Origin: Enoplolaimus lenunculus
Taxonomy: Eukaryota; Nematoda; Enoplea; Enoplida; Thoracostomopsidae
Length of the DNA: 64,000 nt
Direction: 5' to 3'
NCBI GenBank assembly: GCA_030248215.1
Contig: JASANG010000324.1
Coordinates: forward strand, 1-64,000
Shown: piece after piece, positions 49,461-62,345 of the stretch
Layout of the letters: each line of letters starts with the position of its first letter
Numbering within the stretch: the first letter of the stretch is position 1
Made by a program: the position numbers and the translations under genes
The notes under the pieces: generated by a model
What the model was told of the DNA's origin: nothing
The model's input: only the letters and a program-made list of their open reading frames with translations
The model's database searches: none

Positions 49461-52400
49461 TTTACAATTTTCCTAAGCTTAAACTTAGACTTAGGCTCAG
49501 GCTTAGGCTAAACTTAAGCCTAACCCTGTAACCTTATTATACTCCTATCATTATATATATGGCATTTTTTGCAGGGGTGATTAAACAAATATAGCGCTCC
49601 TACTTTAGGTTTACTGGCCGGTACAAATTTCAGCGGGGCGCACGCAATAATTCAAACGATTTTGGTGCTAAACCATAAGGCAAAATTTTGGTTTTGATCC
49701 CTGTTGAAAAACGGCAAGGCAAGCGTGGCCCCTATTTGGGTCGGCCAATGCATATTGGTTGTCCAGTTTAAGCTTTTACGACAAAACTATGACAAGTTGT
49801 AACTGCTTTAAAAGTAGGGTATATCAGCATGAAACCGGCATCAGAATTGAATAAAAGAAATCAGTTATACAGTGCTCATACGGTTACCATAGTAATAAAA
49901 TTGTTTTTCCGGCTGTGCCTGCAACTTCTTGCAAAAAACATACAAGGGGTTGATTGAAATTTTTACACTTCAGGAAGCGGCTTTAATGCCATATAATTGT
50001 AATAGCTTAACTAAAAAATGCTAAACTGTACGAAAAATTTTCAGGCTTAGGCTTAGGCTTGACATTGCTTTAAGTGTGGTACTCATTTTAACAAAAGACT
50101 AGCATAATTCACAGCATGGGGCATAGCTTTCGACAAAACAGTTTTGGATAAATTAAACTTAATACTCGAGGTTTGGTTTGCGGCGTACCTGTGATTTTGA
50201 AAATTAATAATTACAAGATTTTAAAACAATATTACAAAATGAATTATTAGTTCAAAAAATTGATGAGTGATTAACTGCCTTTGGCGCAACTGTTAACTGT
50301 TTTGTCGACATACCTACATCGAGTACAAGCCAGGGGCATATACAAGAACATGAAATATGTTTTCCGCTGGTTGATCCAAGGGCGGCGAATCCTGCTGGCC
50401 TATGCCTATCCAACAGGGATTGAAACTAAGATTTTGTAATAAGGTCTAGCGCTTAAATCGTGCGAACGTCTTACCGCACCCTTTGCTCGAGTGTTTTTTC
50501 GACCGATCAGTGGCAAGTTTACAAATTTGTGATGAGGAAGGCGACGCGATATGCGATAGTCAAAAATGCTCTCGATCAAAACGAACGCTAAACCAAAAGC
50601 AATTTTAATAGCAAATTTCAGCACAAAATTTTATTTTAGTTTTGAATTGTGGTTTACTAGACCTGAGTAGCCTGCCTTGGATATGTAAATGATCTTCTAG
50701 CGAAAATTTTGAAAACACAAAAACACGCACCAGAGTTAGAAAAAAAACTTAGTCGCTTCGCTCGCAAAAATTTACAATGACGTTATACTCTAAACAAATT
50801 AAAATAATAGCTACATCGGTGATACTGGTACAAAAATTTAAAAGAATAGTTTAAAACTTCTGCACTGTTCTCTGCCGAAATCTTTCAAAAATCAACGAAA
50901 CCTTCAAATGTTACTCTGTAAAAAGATTCTACTTGAAATACTTTATCAATATTTCACTAACTTTTTTTAACTATAAGTAACCTAAATATTGAATAAATCT
51001 TTGCTCAAATAATGTAAATAAGTAAAAACTACTGCCATTTGCTGATTTGCTTAAAAATTAAATAAAACTTTGTCAAGCACCATAGTAAGTATTAAAACCG
51101 ACACTTAATTCGGTAACAGTTTTACTTAATTTTCAGCATACATTTTTAGTGAGTACTTGGTGCACTTACGCAAGTTATTGTAACAGTTGCATCTGAATTT
51201 GAAATTTGAAAATAAACAGTATATTACCTAACGTCTTGCTGCACATGTAACATTGCCCGCTAATACGTTTATATTTACTGTTGAAATTAAATTCAGAGTG
51301 GTATCATATCTCTGAAGGAGTGACAACAACCAGCAGAAAACTAAAACACAACGCTCACTGGTGGATCCAAGCGCTCCTCAATAAGACTTGGATACTCCAC
51401 CAACTAACACAAATCCAATATTTTGTATTACAATTCTGTACCAAAATTGCGACTGGTTTCAAGTTCACTTTGCTCATGAGGTTTTTCACAGATATATTGG
51501 GCATCCCCCCGTTAGAAATTTCAGGAGTTGCTATTCTTAATACATTTTGTCAAACCATTTTGAGAGTGCGCCAGCGTACCGTGACGGTACGTCGACGGCC
51601 CCAAGTTTCTCATGTGCGCTGAACGTATAGAAAACGTTATTGGGGGTATACTTCGCACCGGAATTGCACAAGCCTGAAAGAAAAGGCGTTTTACACGCTT
51701 CAAAATATCTTGCTAAATCCTATGATCTAGAACCTTCATGAGGCTGTCCATGAGACTAAACGTCTCTGAACACGTCGTGTTCAGTATCTGAAAACTTAAC
51801 AATAATTATATCGTTCAGAAATAAAAAAGAAAACAACGATACAAAATAAATAAAAAAGAATAATATAATTACATAACGATACCAGCTGTGATAACGAAAG
51901 TAGAAATAATGTGTTGAAAATGAATGGAAAAAATATAATATCGACAGCAGATACGAGGGAGCGTGACACTGTAGTTAAATGAACCTAATTAGGAGAGGGG
52001 GGGGCATTGTTATAATGGTTTTACAATGAATGGGTGTATTATAGCAACAACTGAGATAACAGTTTTATCTATTCGTACAAACCGAAGGCGTAGCTTGAAT
52101 TTCTTTTTGGAAATCTATTCCGATTGTAGTGCGAGTGAAAAGACATTGGCACCAAAGCTACAGAATGTCAATTGTACACAGAAAAAACGCCTATTTTTCC
52201 CAACCATCCAAGATATTGTGAAATATATATTCTCGACCCTCAATATTTTTTTGTTCTTTATTTGAACGGCGTGGGTTCTTGTGCACTTCGTCCACGATAA
52301 ATGTTACGGCTTAGCTTCAGACTTTAAGGTTTAGCAATAGGTTTAGCAAAGGCTAATACTCTGAGGTAAACCTTTTGCTAAAAGCCGACATTTGAGCCGA

Positions 52401-52680
52401 AGACTGCGTGGGCGACTTCGGTTAGAGCCATCGTGTGATTTTCAGGCCAGTTTGTAAATGTGGGGGCGAACACATATTTAACCCCCAGAATAATTTTTTG
52501 TCACAAAAAGTTTTCTATTACCCATGGTCAGTGTAAGAAGAGTCACTAGCTCCAGGGCAAACTATACACACATGTGAAGACGGATTTCCAATACTGAAGC
52601 CAAAAACTTCTGAAAGAGCACATTGTATAATACGGAGGAAGGCTTTTTTACTTTGGTACAGACCACGCTAAAATTTGGCT
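49461..52680. other. Intergenic DNA with dispersed repeats, no gene seen
   Basis: Contains CTAAG-like tracts at 49471-49530 and 50042-50062, and three copies of the AAATTTTGTA-type dispersed repeat (about 49650, 50405, 51410). Open frames here have no splice or motif support. Confidence 0.4.
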
Positions 52681-52689
52681 CGTTTGTGT

Positions 52690-52860
52690 TAAGTGCGCGC
52701 CAGCCGGCATTTGCCTAAAATGGTGCTACTTGGAAAATTTTTGCTTATTATGAGGTTCTCATGACCTCAAAATCTCTGATTTCGCATTAAGATCTGAATT
52801 TTTAAAGTTAAATTTTTTCGGTCCCAAGGTCCCTTCGTAAGACTGACAAAAATTGTCGTG
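52690..52860. repeat. Related arm of the 16-kb foldback family
   Basis: Shares CCGGCATTTGCCTAAAATGG, AGGTTCTCATGACCTC and GTCCCAAGGTCCC-like words with the element at 15925. Confidence 0.5.
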
Positions 52861-54110
52861 AAGTTAGGCAAAATTATATATCATTCGACACAGCCATTTC
52901 AAATCGTTATTAGTGAGCCAAATCAGGTATATCTCGTGAACCACTTACTCTAATCAACAGGCTGCAAGCTGCTTCGAAGGATATATAAATCGCCTAACTT
53001 TTTGTCAAAAATAAAAATGGAATTGTTTAGAATTCCAATTTTAACGTGGAATGATTACGGCAGGGAATCTAATTAGAGGGGCGTGTAATAACCATGCAGG
53101 GTTGCTGGCTCACAATCAATAGGAATCTATTTCCTTAAATCGAGTTTATAAAAGATAGAGGCCAAAATTGCTAATTACACCATCAATGTCAATTACCCAA
53201 ATAAAATACGGTAAATGTTTCTTCGACCTACTCAGTTCAGTACGGAATTTGATTTTTTCGTCAAAAAATGAATGTTATCAATATATTCGTGGCAGTATAC
53301 AGTGTGGCATATCCAGGATCTCCGAATGCGGGGCAAAATGTAACCGGTAGCGAATTTATTTTTGTTTAACGCATTGCAGACCGTGTACATGAATCCACAC
53401 GCAACCCCGAATTATTGCAATAAAATTTAAAATGAAAAAGTACGGTGACCTTTCAACACAGATTAATCACAACCAAAACGGCATAACCCTCAGTATAAGA
53501 CACTTTGTGACCTCTAGGAACCGGGTTACGTCTCTGTAAAAATTTTGGTAGGCGTAGGGGAATAGGGGGTATATCCCACTTCCACCTTTCCATCCACTTG
53601 CACACATTCCATGTTCTTTTTCATAAAAGGAAAGCTTTTCCGCGTTAGTTTTTGTTCTTGGGGAGTAACCTCAGTGCCGGAGCAGACCGAGGTGAGGCTT
53701 CCTCCAAACGGCAAGGGTAGGGCCCCATGTAGAGGTGGATTAAGAATGGTTGCGTTTAATCTGAGGTTGTCTGAGGTCTCGCTCATATTTGATAGCTGCG
53801 AAGACACGCTAACAAATAAGATCTGTGAAGTGTGAAACCATTAGAAGAATCACGTTGCACACTTTGACGGATTTTGAACATTGCGCCTCTCACAATTTGT
53901 CTGCGAGCTCATTTATTTACATGATTCCCAAAAAATTGTTAAGATCGTGTTCGGGGCCATGACCGGGGTGGCCCTTCCATGAAACCGCCATTGAGTATAT
54001 TCAAGTCAAATGTATATTTCTAAAGTAATGAAAGAACTTAAACCGTAGTTTTTGGACAGCATAAGTTAAAGATGCGTAAAAAATGCAAAACAGTCCGAAT
54101 CCGAATAGCG
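52861..54110. other. Intergenic DNA, no gene seen
   Basis: Contains GGATTAAG/GAGGTGAGGCTTCC repeat-like sequence near 53690-53750. No supportable coding exon. Confidence 0.35.
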
Positions 54111-54119
54111 AGAAGGGGT

Positions 54120-54310
54120 ACCTTATAGAGTGGCGAGATAAATATCAGTGTTCCCCTCTTATTCGGATTACTACAGTAGCAAAGGTCACGAGAAGCTCAA
54201 ATATGCAAAAATTTTCAAAACGCGACATTATTTCGGCAGACGCCACTTGGTGGGTATTAACAAAAATAACAGCCAAAATATCTTTGGTGTTTTCCGTTTT
54301 GAGTTTAGTT
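54120..54310. repeat. Related arm of the 16-kb foldback family
   Basis: Shares GGTCACGA-AA-CTCAAATATG and GGCAGACGCCA-like words with the right arm at 16430-16510. Confidence 0.5.
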
Positions 54311-57127
54311 TAAAACTGCTGAAAAATAGTCTTATTCTTGGGTAAACTCCGGTTAAGTTGGATTGCAGCAAAGGAATAAAATTTTAAATTGAAAATGAGT
54401 TCATAAGACATCGGACTTAACAAATTTATATCCAAATTTAGAACAAACCGATAGCAATTTAGCTACATCTGAATGGCCAGCAATATGCCTCGCATACTTG
54501 AAATTGCTTTATTTGCGACCAAATAATAACAATATCTGCCCTTCGACGTAATAGACATCATAGTGAAAAAAGTACTACTTTTAAATTTGAGCAGTTTTAA
54601 AACGTTTAAACTTTTACGTTTAACTTTTTTCGTATGTATTGTTACAGACCGCCAGGGGTTGGAGGACGCTGACCCTCTGTGCGAACGTCTTTGCCGACCA
54701 CGGACGAAAAACTATAAACGGCATTAACAGGATTTTATGCTATGAATTTATTTGCTTACAGCCCCTCTGTAAATCTAGCTGCCTCCCCTGCTACTAAATC
54801 TCAGTTTGAATGCCTGCATGTAAAAGAATATATATTCTGTGAAAAAAACACGATGGTTCCCCCAGTTCCGACCTTGTGTTTGCGAATAAAAAAGTTAACA
54901 AAAACTATTCAGATTCACTTTAGTAGTAAATATAACGGGACGGGTGTTCTATACACAGTCTCTCCAAGGTATGAAGACTGTGACACGTATCTTCTTGCGA
55001 GCCATGCAGTGTTGAATAAATGTTATAATGCAAATTGTTCGTCAAACGCTCACACCTTCAGAGCTTAACGCTGAATTTTCAATTTTCACAGTAAACATTT
55101 TGGAATCCAGTTCTTACGACGTCTCGGCAGGGCTTATGTGTAAAAACAAAATTGTATGCCATATCGTCTGTTTTGTCTAAAAATTAATTCCTGATCCATT
55201 GTTGAAGATTTGCCGATCGTCTAACAGGGACCTTAACCAGTAGCTACAGGGAGGGCAGCGTGGGCTCAGCATCCGGATAAAAAATTTTCCAACCCTTAGA
55301 AAAAACAGTTTGTAAGCCGTCAAAACCTTTGTATGCCCCTTCTAATAAACTTTTAACTGGCTATTGATCTGGGTCTAACGAGGCTCACATAGACGTTCCC
55401 ACTTCAAATTCAAAAAAATTTAATGCTGTAGCAGCACGTTTTTCAAAGTGGCATATTTATCGGATGGCCATTGTAGCAAAACAAAACACAACATGTCTAG
55501 CGCTACCCACCCACACGAAATGCAACAAAAAAATTATAGAAAACTTGAAAAACGTTATATTATTGAACTCTCGACTTTATAGCCCTCTTCAACGGAGCTT
55601 GTAATGCTTGGTGTACTTTATATACTGATCTGCTTTATAGCAAGTTCGTTTTAATAAAACAAAATTTCAAGAGGTTATGTGCTGAGCAGTATATATGTGA
55701 TCCGGAGCCAAACGAATGCTTTATCGCAACTTTTAATTTTTGAATGAAAAATTACATAGCTAATAGTGAAAATAGAAATTTTCAAAATATATACTCATCA
55801 AAGAATACATACAAGGCTGAGCGAACAATGTTAACCTATACGTTATTCTGCTACGTCCAATAACTTAGACAAAATTCCAATCGCTGCAGAGAGAACGATT
55901 GAAGATGTCTACGTACTCTCTATTATGTGTCTGGAAAACCCATTCATCTCGGTTATAACTTAATATCTCGTTCTTCACAGCAACTTTACAGGATGGCTAA
56001 AAAATGCGGAAAAACAATTTTAAGTGATAGAAATTTGTTTTAAACTGTACATTCTGTTTAAATTCTTTTGACTTTCGTCTATTAATACGCTGTTCTTGCT
56101 ACTCTGGCTTATCAGCTGCCGTAGCTCAAATTTATTAGCAAGAACAGTGTGAATGTTTGAGCTGGAAACTGAAAGGTCACACTTCAAACAACCCTGTCCA
56201 ATAAAACAACAATCACACTTCAAAACCCAATGAAATGCAAAAAAAACAACAATGGCCAGGCAGAGTTAATGTATCTAAATTTTGTTAAGTTAACTTTGTT
56301 GTATTGCGGCATAACCAGACAGTAAAGAAAGTACCATAAGGGCGGTGTGTAACGGTTTACAAAGGTTTTTAGGAATTCAGTAAAAAAATTTGACACAAAT
56401 ATCAAATACTGGCAAATGAGAAAATAAAAAAAATCGCACGTATGTCTTCATAACTGTCTGTTGACAGCAAAAAAAACAATGAAAATAATCAAAATATATA
56501 CAGAGAGCTAATAAAATTCAAATTCGTTCAAGCGAAATATAAAACCCAAAACATTCTATTATTTCAAAACACAAAAATGTCTAAACGTGACTGCAACAGA
56601 TAGCGGCGATGCAGTGTGTAAACTTCGGAGCTCAAAGTTTGCAATGTCACTGTTTTACTATGCATTTTTATACACATATACGATATAGATTGTGTATAAT
56701 ATCGCCGACGACAGCCTTATATATATATATTTACATTATGCCCTACATACTAAAATACAACATGTGAATTATTTATAAATTATATAAGTATATATGTATC
56801 TATTTATATGTATACAGTTCTAGAAAAGTATTTGACTACGCACTTCAAACGAGTAATCAAACGGTTTGACAAGTTTGAAGTGTTTTCAACGAATATCGTT
56901 TCAATTAACTCGAGTTATTTTAGTTCAATTTTCATAAATTCAATTGTATATTTATGCTGAGCACTCAAGTTCAGTATTAATTTTGTAAACTAATATACCG
57001 TTCGATGTAACATTAACAAGCTGAGTTGAATGTTGTTAATTTTGTTATGGTCAAAAAATTGATTCTCGACAAAGTCAGTCTAGGTAGGTACCGGGACTTC
57101 AGACCTTTTAACTAAGCAGCTGGAAAA
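54311..57127. other. Intergenic DNA, no gene seen
   Basis: AT-rich, with (TA)n-like stretches near 56720-56820. A plus-strand open frame at 54742-55068 has no motif I recognise and no clear exon borders. Confidence 0.35.
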
Positions 57128-57205
57128 GCGGGTTACGGGTGGTTTCGATCTAGCGACCTTTTACACGTCAGACAGACGCTGTTACCACTGCGCCACATAG
57201 CCCGC
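57128..57205 (-). other. tRNA-like sequence, pseudo-tRNA or SINE head
   Basis: 78 bases with a nearly pairing acceptor stem (GCGGGCT and AACCCGC), an A-box-like TGTGGCGCAGTGGTAAC and a B-box-like GATCGAAACC. The T stem does not pair well, so I doubt it is a working tRNA; a SINE head or tRNA pseudogene is more likely. Confidence 0.55.
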
Positions 57206-60200
57206 CTCTCCAACTGCATTTTTCGACGACTATATGTGTCGACCGTATGCTGCCAGCTAGCATACATACAATGTACTGCACTATATTGCATGTGCACATA
57301 ACGGACACGCATGTCTCACATGCTTACAGACAATAGTTAGCAGATTACCAGAACTGTATTTCGATCTGGAATTGAGACTCGAAGTAGATTTAAACCCAGT
57401 TTCAAAGCTATTAATACTACTAACCGGCTATCGACGATACCAGTAAAATTTGAACTGCTTAGCTCAGTTTATTTATTGGTTCGCTTCGAATGAAATAATA
57501 TAATTTCTAAACTTTGATACTTCTAAAAGTCAAATGATTTCGAAAGTAAAACATTTTTGACCAAAAGCAGTCTACGAGACAAGCCAGAAAAGACCCAAAA
57601 TAAAATACAAACTAATGCAATCACGAACGTCGATAGCTATATGAAAGGACGCAAAACTAACCCCCTCTTTGTCTAACAAAAGTAGTTTTTATATAGGGGT
57701 TAGAACGAAAAATTGGGCAATTTGCAACCATCGAAAGCTTATTTCAAATTATCCAATGATCTGAGTTTACCCATAAACTATAGATGCTACTCACATTTGA
57801 GAATACTTGTACTAAAAAGCTAAACTTTTGAATTTTTTGCTACAGTTTTGGCTGAAAACTTGGTGGCAATTGAAAAGTGAGACACGATTTCTCGAACTTC
57901 AACCGTGAGTTTTGAAAGCAATTGTAGTAATCACTGCTTAAAGCGAATTAACAGAACAGATGGTCAAATATAACTAGTAAACACAGTTACACACTTGTGC
58001 AACTTTAATGAAATTATAAGACATATTTCCTGAATATAGAATACTCTATACAATGGCAAAGTTTAATGGTCTATAATCTGGATATGAAGTCCCTTGTGCA
58101 GTTCCAAATTCGTCAGATAAATACCTGCTCTAAGCATACAAATATTCAGAGAGATGACGGACACCTTTAAAAATTACTGTATTTATTAAAAATGATCGAA
58201 TATATAGGAAGACAATCTATTTTGCAGATTTTGAACTGCTGTCAAAATACTCATGTTGACTGTAATTGTTTATTCTATTTCAAATATAATGAATTTCACA
58301 TATAGACATATCTCAATACTTGACCGCTTCCCAAATTACGTAGGACAATTCGTCGACCAACAACTTGTCGCCCAACAGTGTCCTAAAGCCTGTGAATCCA
58401 TCTTAGCGAAATCGTAAGCGTAATCCTAAGCCTACCGTAAACCTAAGCATATTGGTGGGTAACGAAACATCGAGCCGATTAAATTTCGGATTAAAAAGAC
58501 TCGATCGACATACGAGTTGTCAGCTACAAATCGTCGTGATACCATAGATTAAACCAATACGTGAGACAAATTACAACCTGAAATTGAGGGGCCGCCGTAC
58601 CAGTCGGAATAAGTACGTGCAGATAAACTTACATTAGATACAAAAATTAAGTCTGGCTTCTATCTCGCTTTGCTTGCCAGGTTTTTCACTGGTCACTTTT
58701 CGAAAAGTTTTGCCTGCGGCACTTTTCAAAGGAAGACATCCAGATTAAGTTCCCTAACATGACCAGCTCAAAATTATAGTGGAAATTAAAATTGCGCAAA
58801 GCTTCACAATTACACTACGGCTAGGCCGGAGAAGGTATCGGTTGGTCTCTTAGGCCCCGCACTCTATGAACAAAGAAACGTTTTGAGACTGATACAGAGG
58901 GGTTTAATACTGAAACAATATATAGCACTAGACTTAAAGACAATAGAGTCCCGCTTTTCGCCCGCATCGCTCGCAATGTTTTCTTCAAGCCGGGTTCATG
59001 GCAAACAATGCGGTCTGGTCCAGTTACTCAGCCTGCCAAAAATTAAGACGGCCTAAAAGAGAGAACTATGAAAACGGTGTCGGATCCAACTGGTTGCGCG
59101 TGGTTAACCTGAGATGTCACACGAAAACAATTTTGATCCGTCACTGCTAACGGATTTAAGTGGACACCCAAAACACGGACCTGGCAGGTTGCGGCCGCCC
59201 AATCAAAATTTCTCGGTACGCCACTGTGAAACAGACCTCAAAATAAAATAACAAACCGGCGCTAATTGCTACACACAGTTAATAAAATACGGGTGTTGGT
59301 TTTTTTGTAATGTTTTATCGCAGTTTTTTTTTTAAAATGCCGAAAATAACTTTATTATGATAATGGGTTGTCGTAAAAATAATCAAAATAAAATCAGCTA
59401 ATTAAACAATGGGAGGAGTAATATAAATTGCTGCAGCTGTCAGTAGTAAACAAACTGAGGCCTCTTTCTTGCTTGTAAAGCTTAGAACCATGGCCATGGG
59501 TGAGGAAAGTCGTAAAGTTGGACTTTACAGACAGGTTTGACACGATTAAAACTGACGGTTGTTTTTATTTAATGAGAACAAGTGATATGTATGGTGCAGA
59601 ATATCTTTTCGTAAGAATAACAACAAAATTTTATCGAATCATGTCAAAAATAAAATGCTTGTATTTGGTCAAAACCAACATACGAAAAAATGAAAATAAC
59701 TGGAACGGAAAATTGATATTTTAGTAGAAAAGTTTGAGGAATGATTGATCCTTTAACTTTTGAGACATGACTTTGAAAATAACAGAATTCCAGGCGTTTT
59801 CATAACGGACACAGAAACGGTATCGGTTATTCTGGAAATGGAAACGAATTAACCAGATATAAATTTAAACTATTTTAGAAGCAGATAAATCCGTCATTAT
59901 TAATAGAAGTAGCAAAAGAGCGGTCAGTGCCATATCCCTGATTGGTTTACGCAGTCGCAGAAATAGGGAGGCTGGGAGCACGAGCCCCAAATAATGATTT
60001 GTTTAATCCTTAGGCTATTTTACTAAGCCATTTATTATGTGGGGGAACGTTTTGTGAGGAAAGTAAACAGGCACCACATACGACACTCTATGGTGGAAAA
60101 AGTCACTATAGCAAGCGCCGCTTAGCTACAGACACAAAGTTCCATTTTCACCGCGTTTAACCTAAATATGTCATTTGAATAGAGGAAGGGGCTTCGTTGA

Positions 60201-61051
60201 CCTGATTTGGGCGTCGATTTCCCTTGCAGCTGACCTGCCTAAGCCATAAATATAAATTTTGGTTAAATATTTTAAATAAGTATGTGCCCCCTCAATAGCT
60301 GTCCTTACACTCCTGGTTTAAAAAATTTACTGTTTAGTTTAAAGAAGGAACTAATATCATGATTACGCCTATATGGCATTATATTTTTACGCCTCAACAA
60401 GTATTGTTTAACATTAATAAACTGTGTTTTTTAGAAAAATTATGCATGAACAAAGGATTACCCAATACGCATAGGGGAGGGTAAAAGAAAAAAATGGGGT
60501 TAAGAGGAAGGTTGTCCATGACTAAAGCGGGTATTACACTAAATACGACTTTTGTGTTTTATTTAAGAAAAACGAAACTATGTGAAAATTTTAAGAAATC
60601 ATACGATCAGGTGAGAATTTCGTGTGTTTTCTGACAAAAAAAGTAGAAAAATTTAATCCCAAACGTAAATTTCGTTTGAAAGTGTGCGAAAATTTACATT
60701 TCAGCTTAATAAGAAATGGAACACCACATTCGCTTATAGTGTTGTCTTCAAATATGTAAAATATGATTTCGAGGTAAAAAATGAAAGTCGAGTACATACC
60801 ATGAGCGGTTTTCAGTGTAAAATAGACCAATAAAATAATATTCAGATAAGAAGAGGAGTATCCAAGGTTGTATATAAAGAACATGTAACCTTAGGCAAGG
60901 GTTTTTCCGGGTGAACATTGCGTCATTCCATCCAATTTTTTCACAACTAACATTTCCATCAAGTTGTTCTTTTATAAGGCAGATATGTGTTTATCTTTAC
61001 CATCCATAATGTAAAACCCTCGATAGGTTGCAGGTGTACTAATCTACACCG
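57206..61051. other. Intergenic DNA, no gene seen
   Basis: AT-rich with short repeats: a GATGCTAC-CACATTTGAGAAT word near 57782, CGTCGACC words near 58345 and CTAAGCCTA near 58420. No supportable exon on either strand. Confidence 0.4.
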
Positions 61052-61261
61052 CACTGCAAAAATTGGTGAGTCAAATTGACTCTCTCTGAAATAGGCTTTT
61101 CGGGACTACACAAATTGAGTCAAAATTCGACTCCGCCGCAGTCAAATTCGATTCACTGAGTCACACATTTGACTCTGGTGGAGTAAAATTTGACTCGGTT
61201 TGTGTAGTCCCGAAAATACTATTTCTGAGAGAGTCAATTTGATTCACCATTTTTTGCAGTG
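61052..61261. mobile_element. 210-bp foldback MITE with CACTGCAAAAA ends
   Basis: The ends CACTGCAAAAATTGGTGA and TCACCATTTTTTGCAGTG are inverted, and pairing continues for about 60 bases on each side (GACTCTCTC-GAAATA, TCGGGACTACACAAA). The loop is made of GAGTCAAATT/AATTTGACTC words. It would fold into one long hairpin. Non-coding. Confidence 0.9.
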
Positions 61262-61994
61262 CACCATTTCATTAATCTTAAATTTTATACGGTTCTCTGC
61301 GAAATCTCAAGTTCAATTCTTAATGCCGTATTGTTTGATTTGTGTTCTATTCATGAACATACCACAAGAGTGACTAATCTACACATTACATAACGTGGAT
61401 TTATTTCAATTTTAGGTATTAAACGCATTGAAATTTAAAACATAAATGTTGAAGCAACTTCAATTTCAACTATTTTAAAGCGAAAAACATCATCATCTGC
61501 TTCATGTTTTATAGTCTGTTTATTATCTCATAGGAACCACCTGATAGTAAAAAGTGTATACTTTTATACAAAGGGTGAATATAAAATATATGTTCCCCTT
61601 TCTCGAAATTTCAGGACTGGCAAATAAAAAATAACTTCTGCTGGTATTCAAGTAACATCTTAGGCCAGAATTGTTCTTGTATGCTGTGCTCGTTCAACAA
61701 AACTTTTACATGAAGTTATACCCTGTCGAAATGAATCCCTGGATACGCCGTTGTTGTAATAGATTTAGTATGTTGGAACTCTGTCAAATGTATTGATAAA
61801 ATAGAAACTGTCGTTAGTGTTATGCTGTCAGTGCTGTTGGTTAGTCAAGGTGGACGGAGTCCATTTGGCAACTCCACCTTTGCCGATGACAATGTAAGGT
61901 ATAAAAAATTTCGAATCTTAGGCTCATGGGCCAATGTATATATCAAGCCGGACTAATATCCCACGGACAGCAGTAGAGTAAGCTCAAGTATTAA
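61262..61994. other. Intergenic DNA, no gene seen
   Basis: AT-rich; nothing beyond common short repeat words. Confidence 0.35.
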
Positions 61995-62345
61995 GCTTCA
62001 TTCACACGTGCACGTTTTTGCAGCGACAACTCGTAGCTACAACTTGCACGAAATACTTAGACAGCTGTATGTATTTGCAAGGAATCACGTCCAATCTTAA
62101 TCTTGATATGACTTTATATGAATATGAATAATTGCAGACGGCTGCGATAAATATGAAGCATAAGCTATAAATTGTCAGTTTAGCCAATGACGATGAGTTA
62201 ATTCGATTTGCAAAGCCGCTAATACGTATCAATAAATTCTTGGCGTATATTTATCCTGAATAAATTGCAGCTGCAGGTGGTACGTCGAATAAATGTTCGA
62301 ACAAGACTTGCAACTGCAAGTTTCAGCTCCAAGAAACATTTAACG
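61995..62345. mobile_element. Diverged copy of the AGCCCTATTCACACGTG MITE
   Basis: Starts GCTTCATTCACACGTGCACG, then CTCGTAGCTACAACTTGC. The right side has CTTGCAACTGCAAGTTTCAG but lacks the outer end. Older than the copy at 41559. Confidence 0.55.

Noticed and set aside
53526-53807. 93-residue minus-strand frame
   Set aside because: No domain motif, and part of the DNA looks like dispersed repeat.
54742-55068. 108-residue plus-strand frame
   Set aside because: No recognisable motif, no clear acceptor or donor at its borders, no neighbouring exons.
57128-57205. Functional tRNA gene
   Set aside because: A and B boxes are recognisable but the T stem does not pair and the acceptor stem has a mismatch; kept only as tRNA-like.
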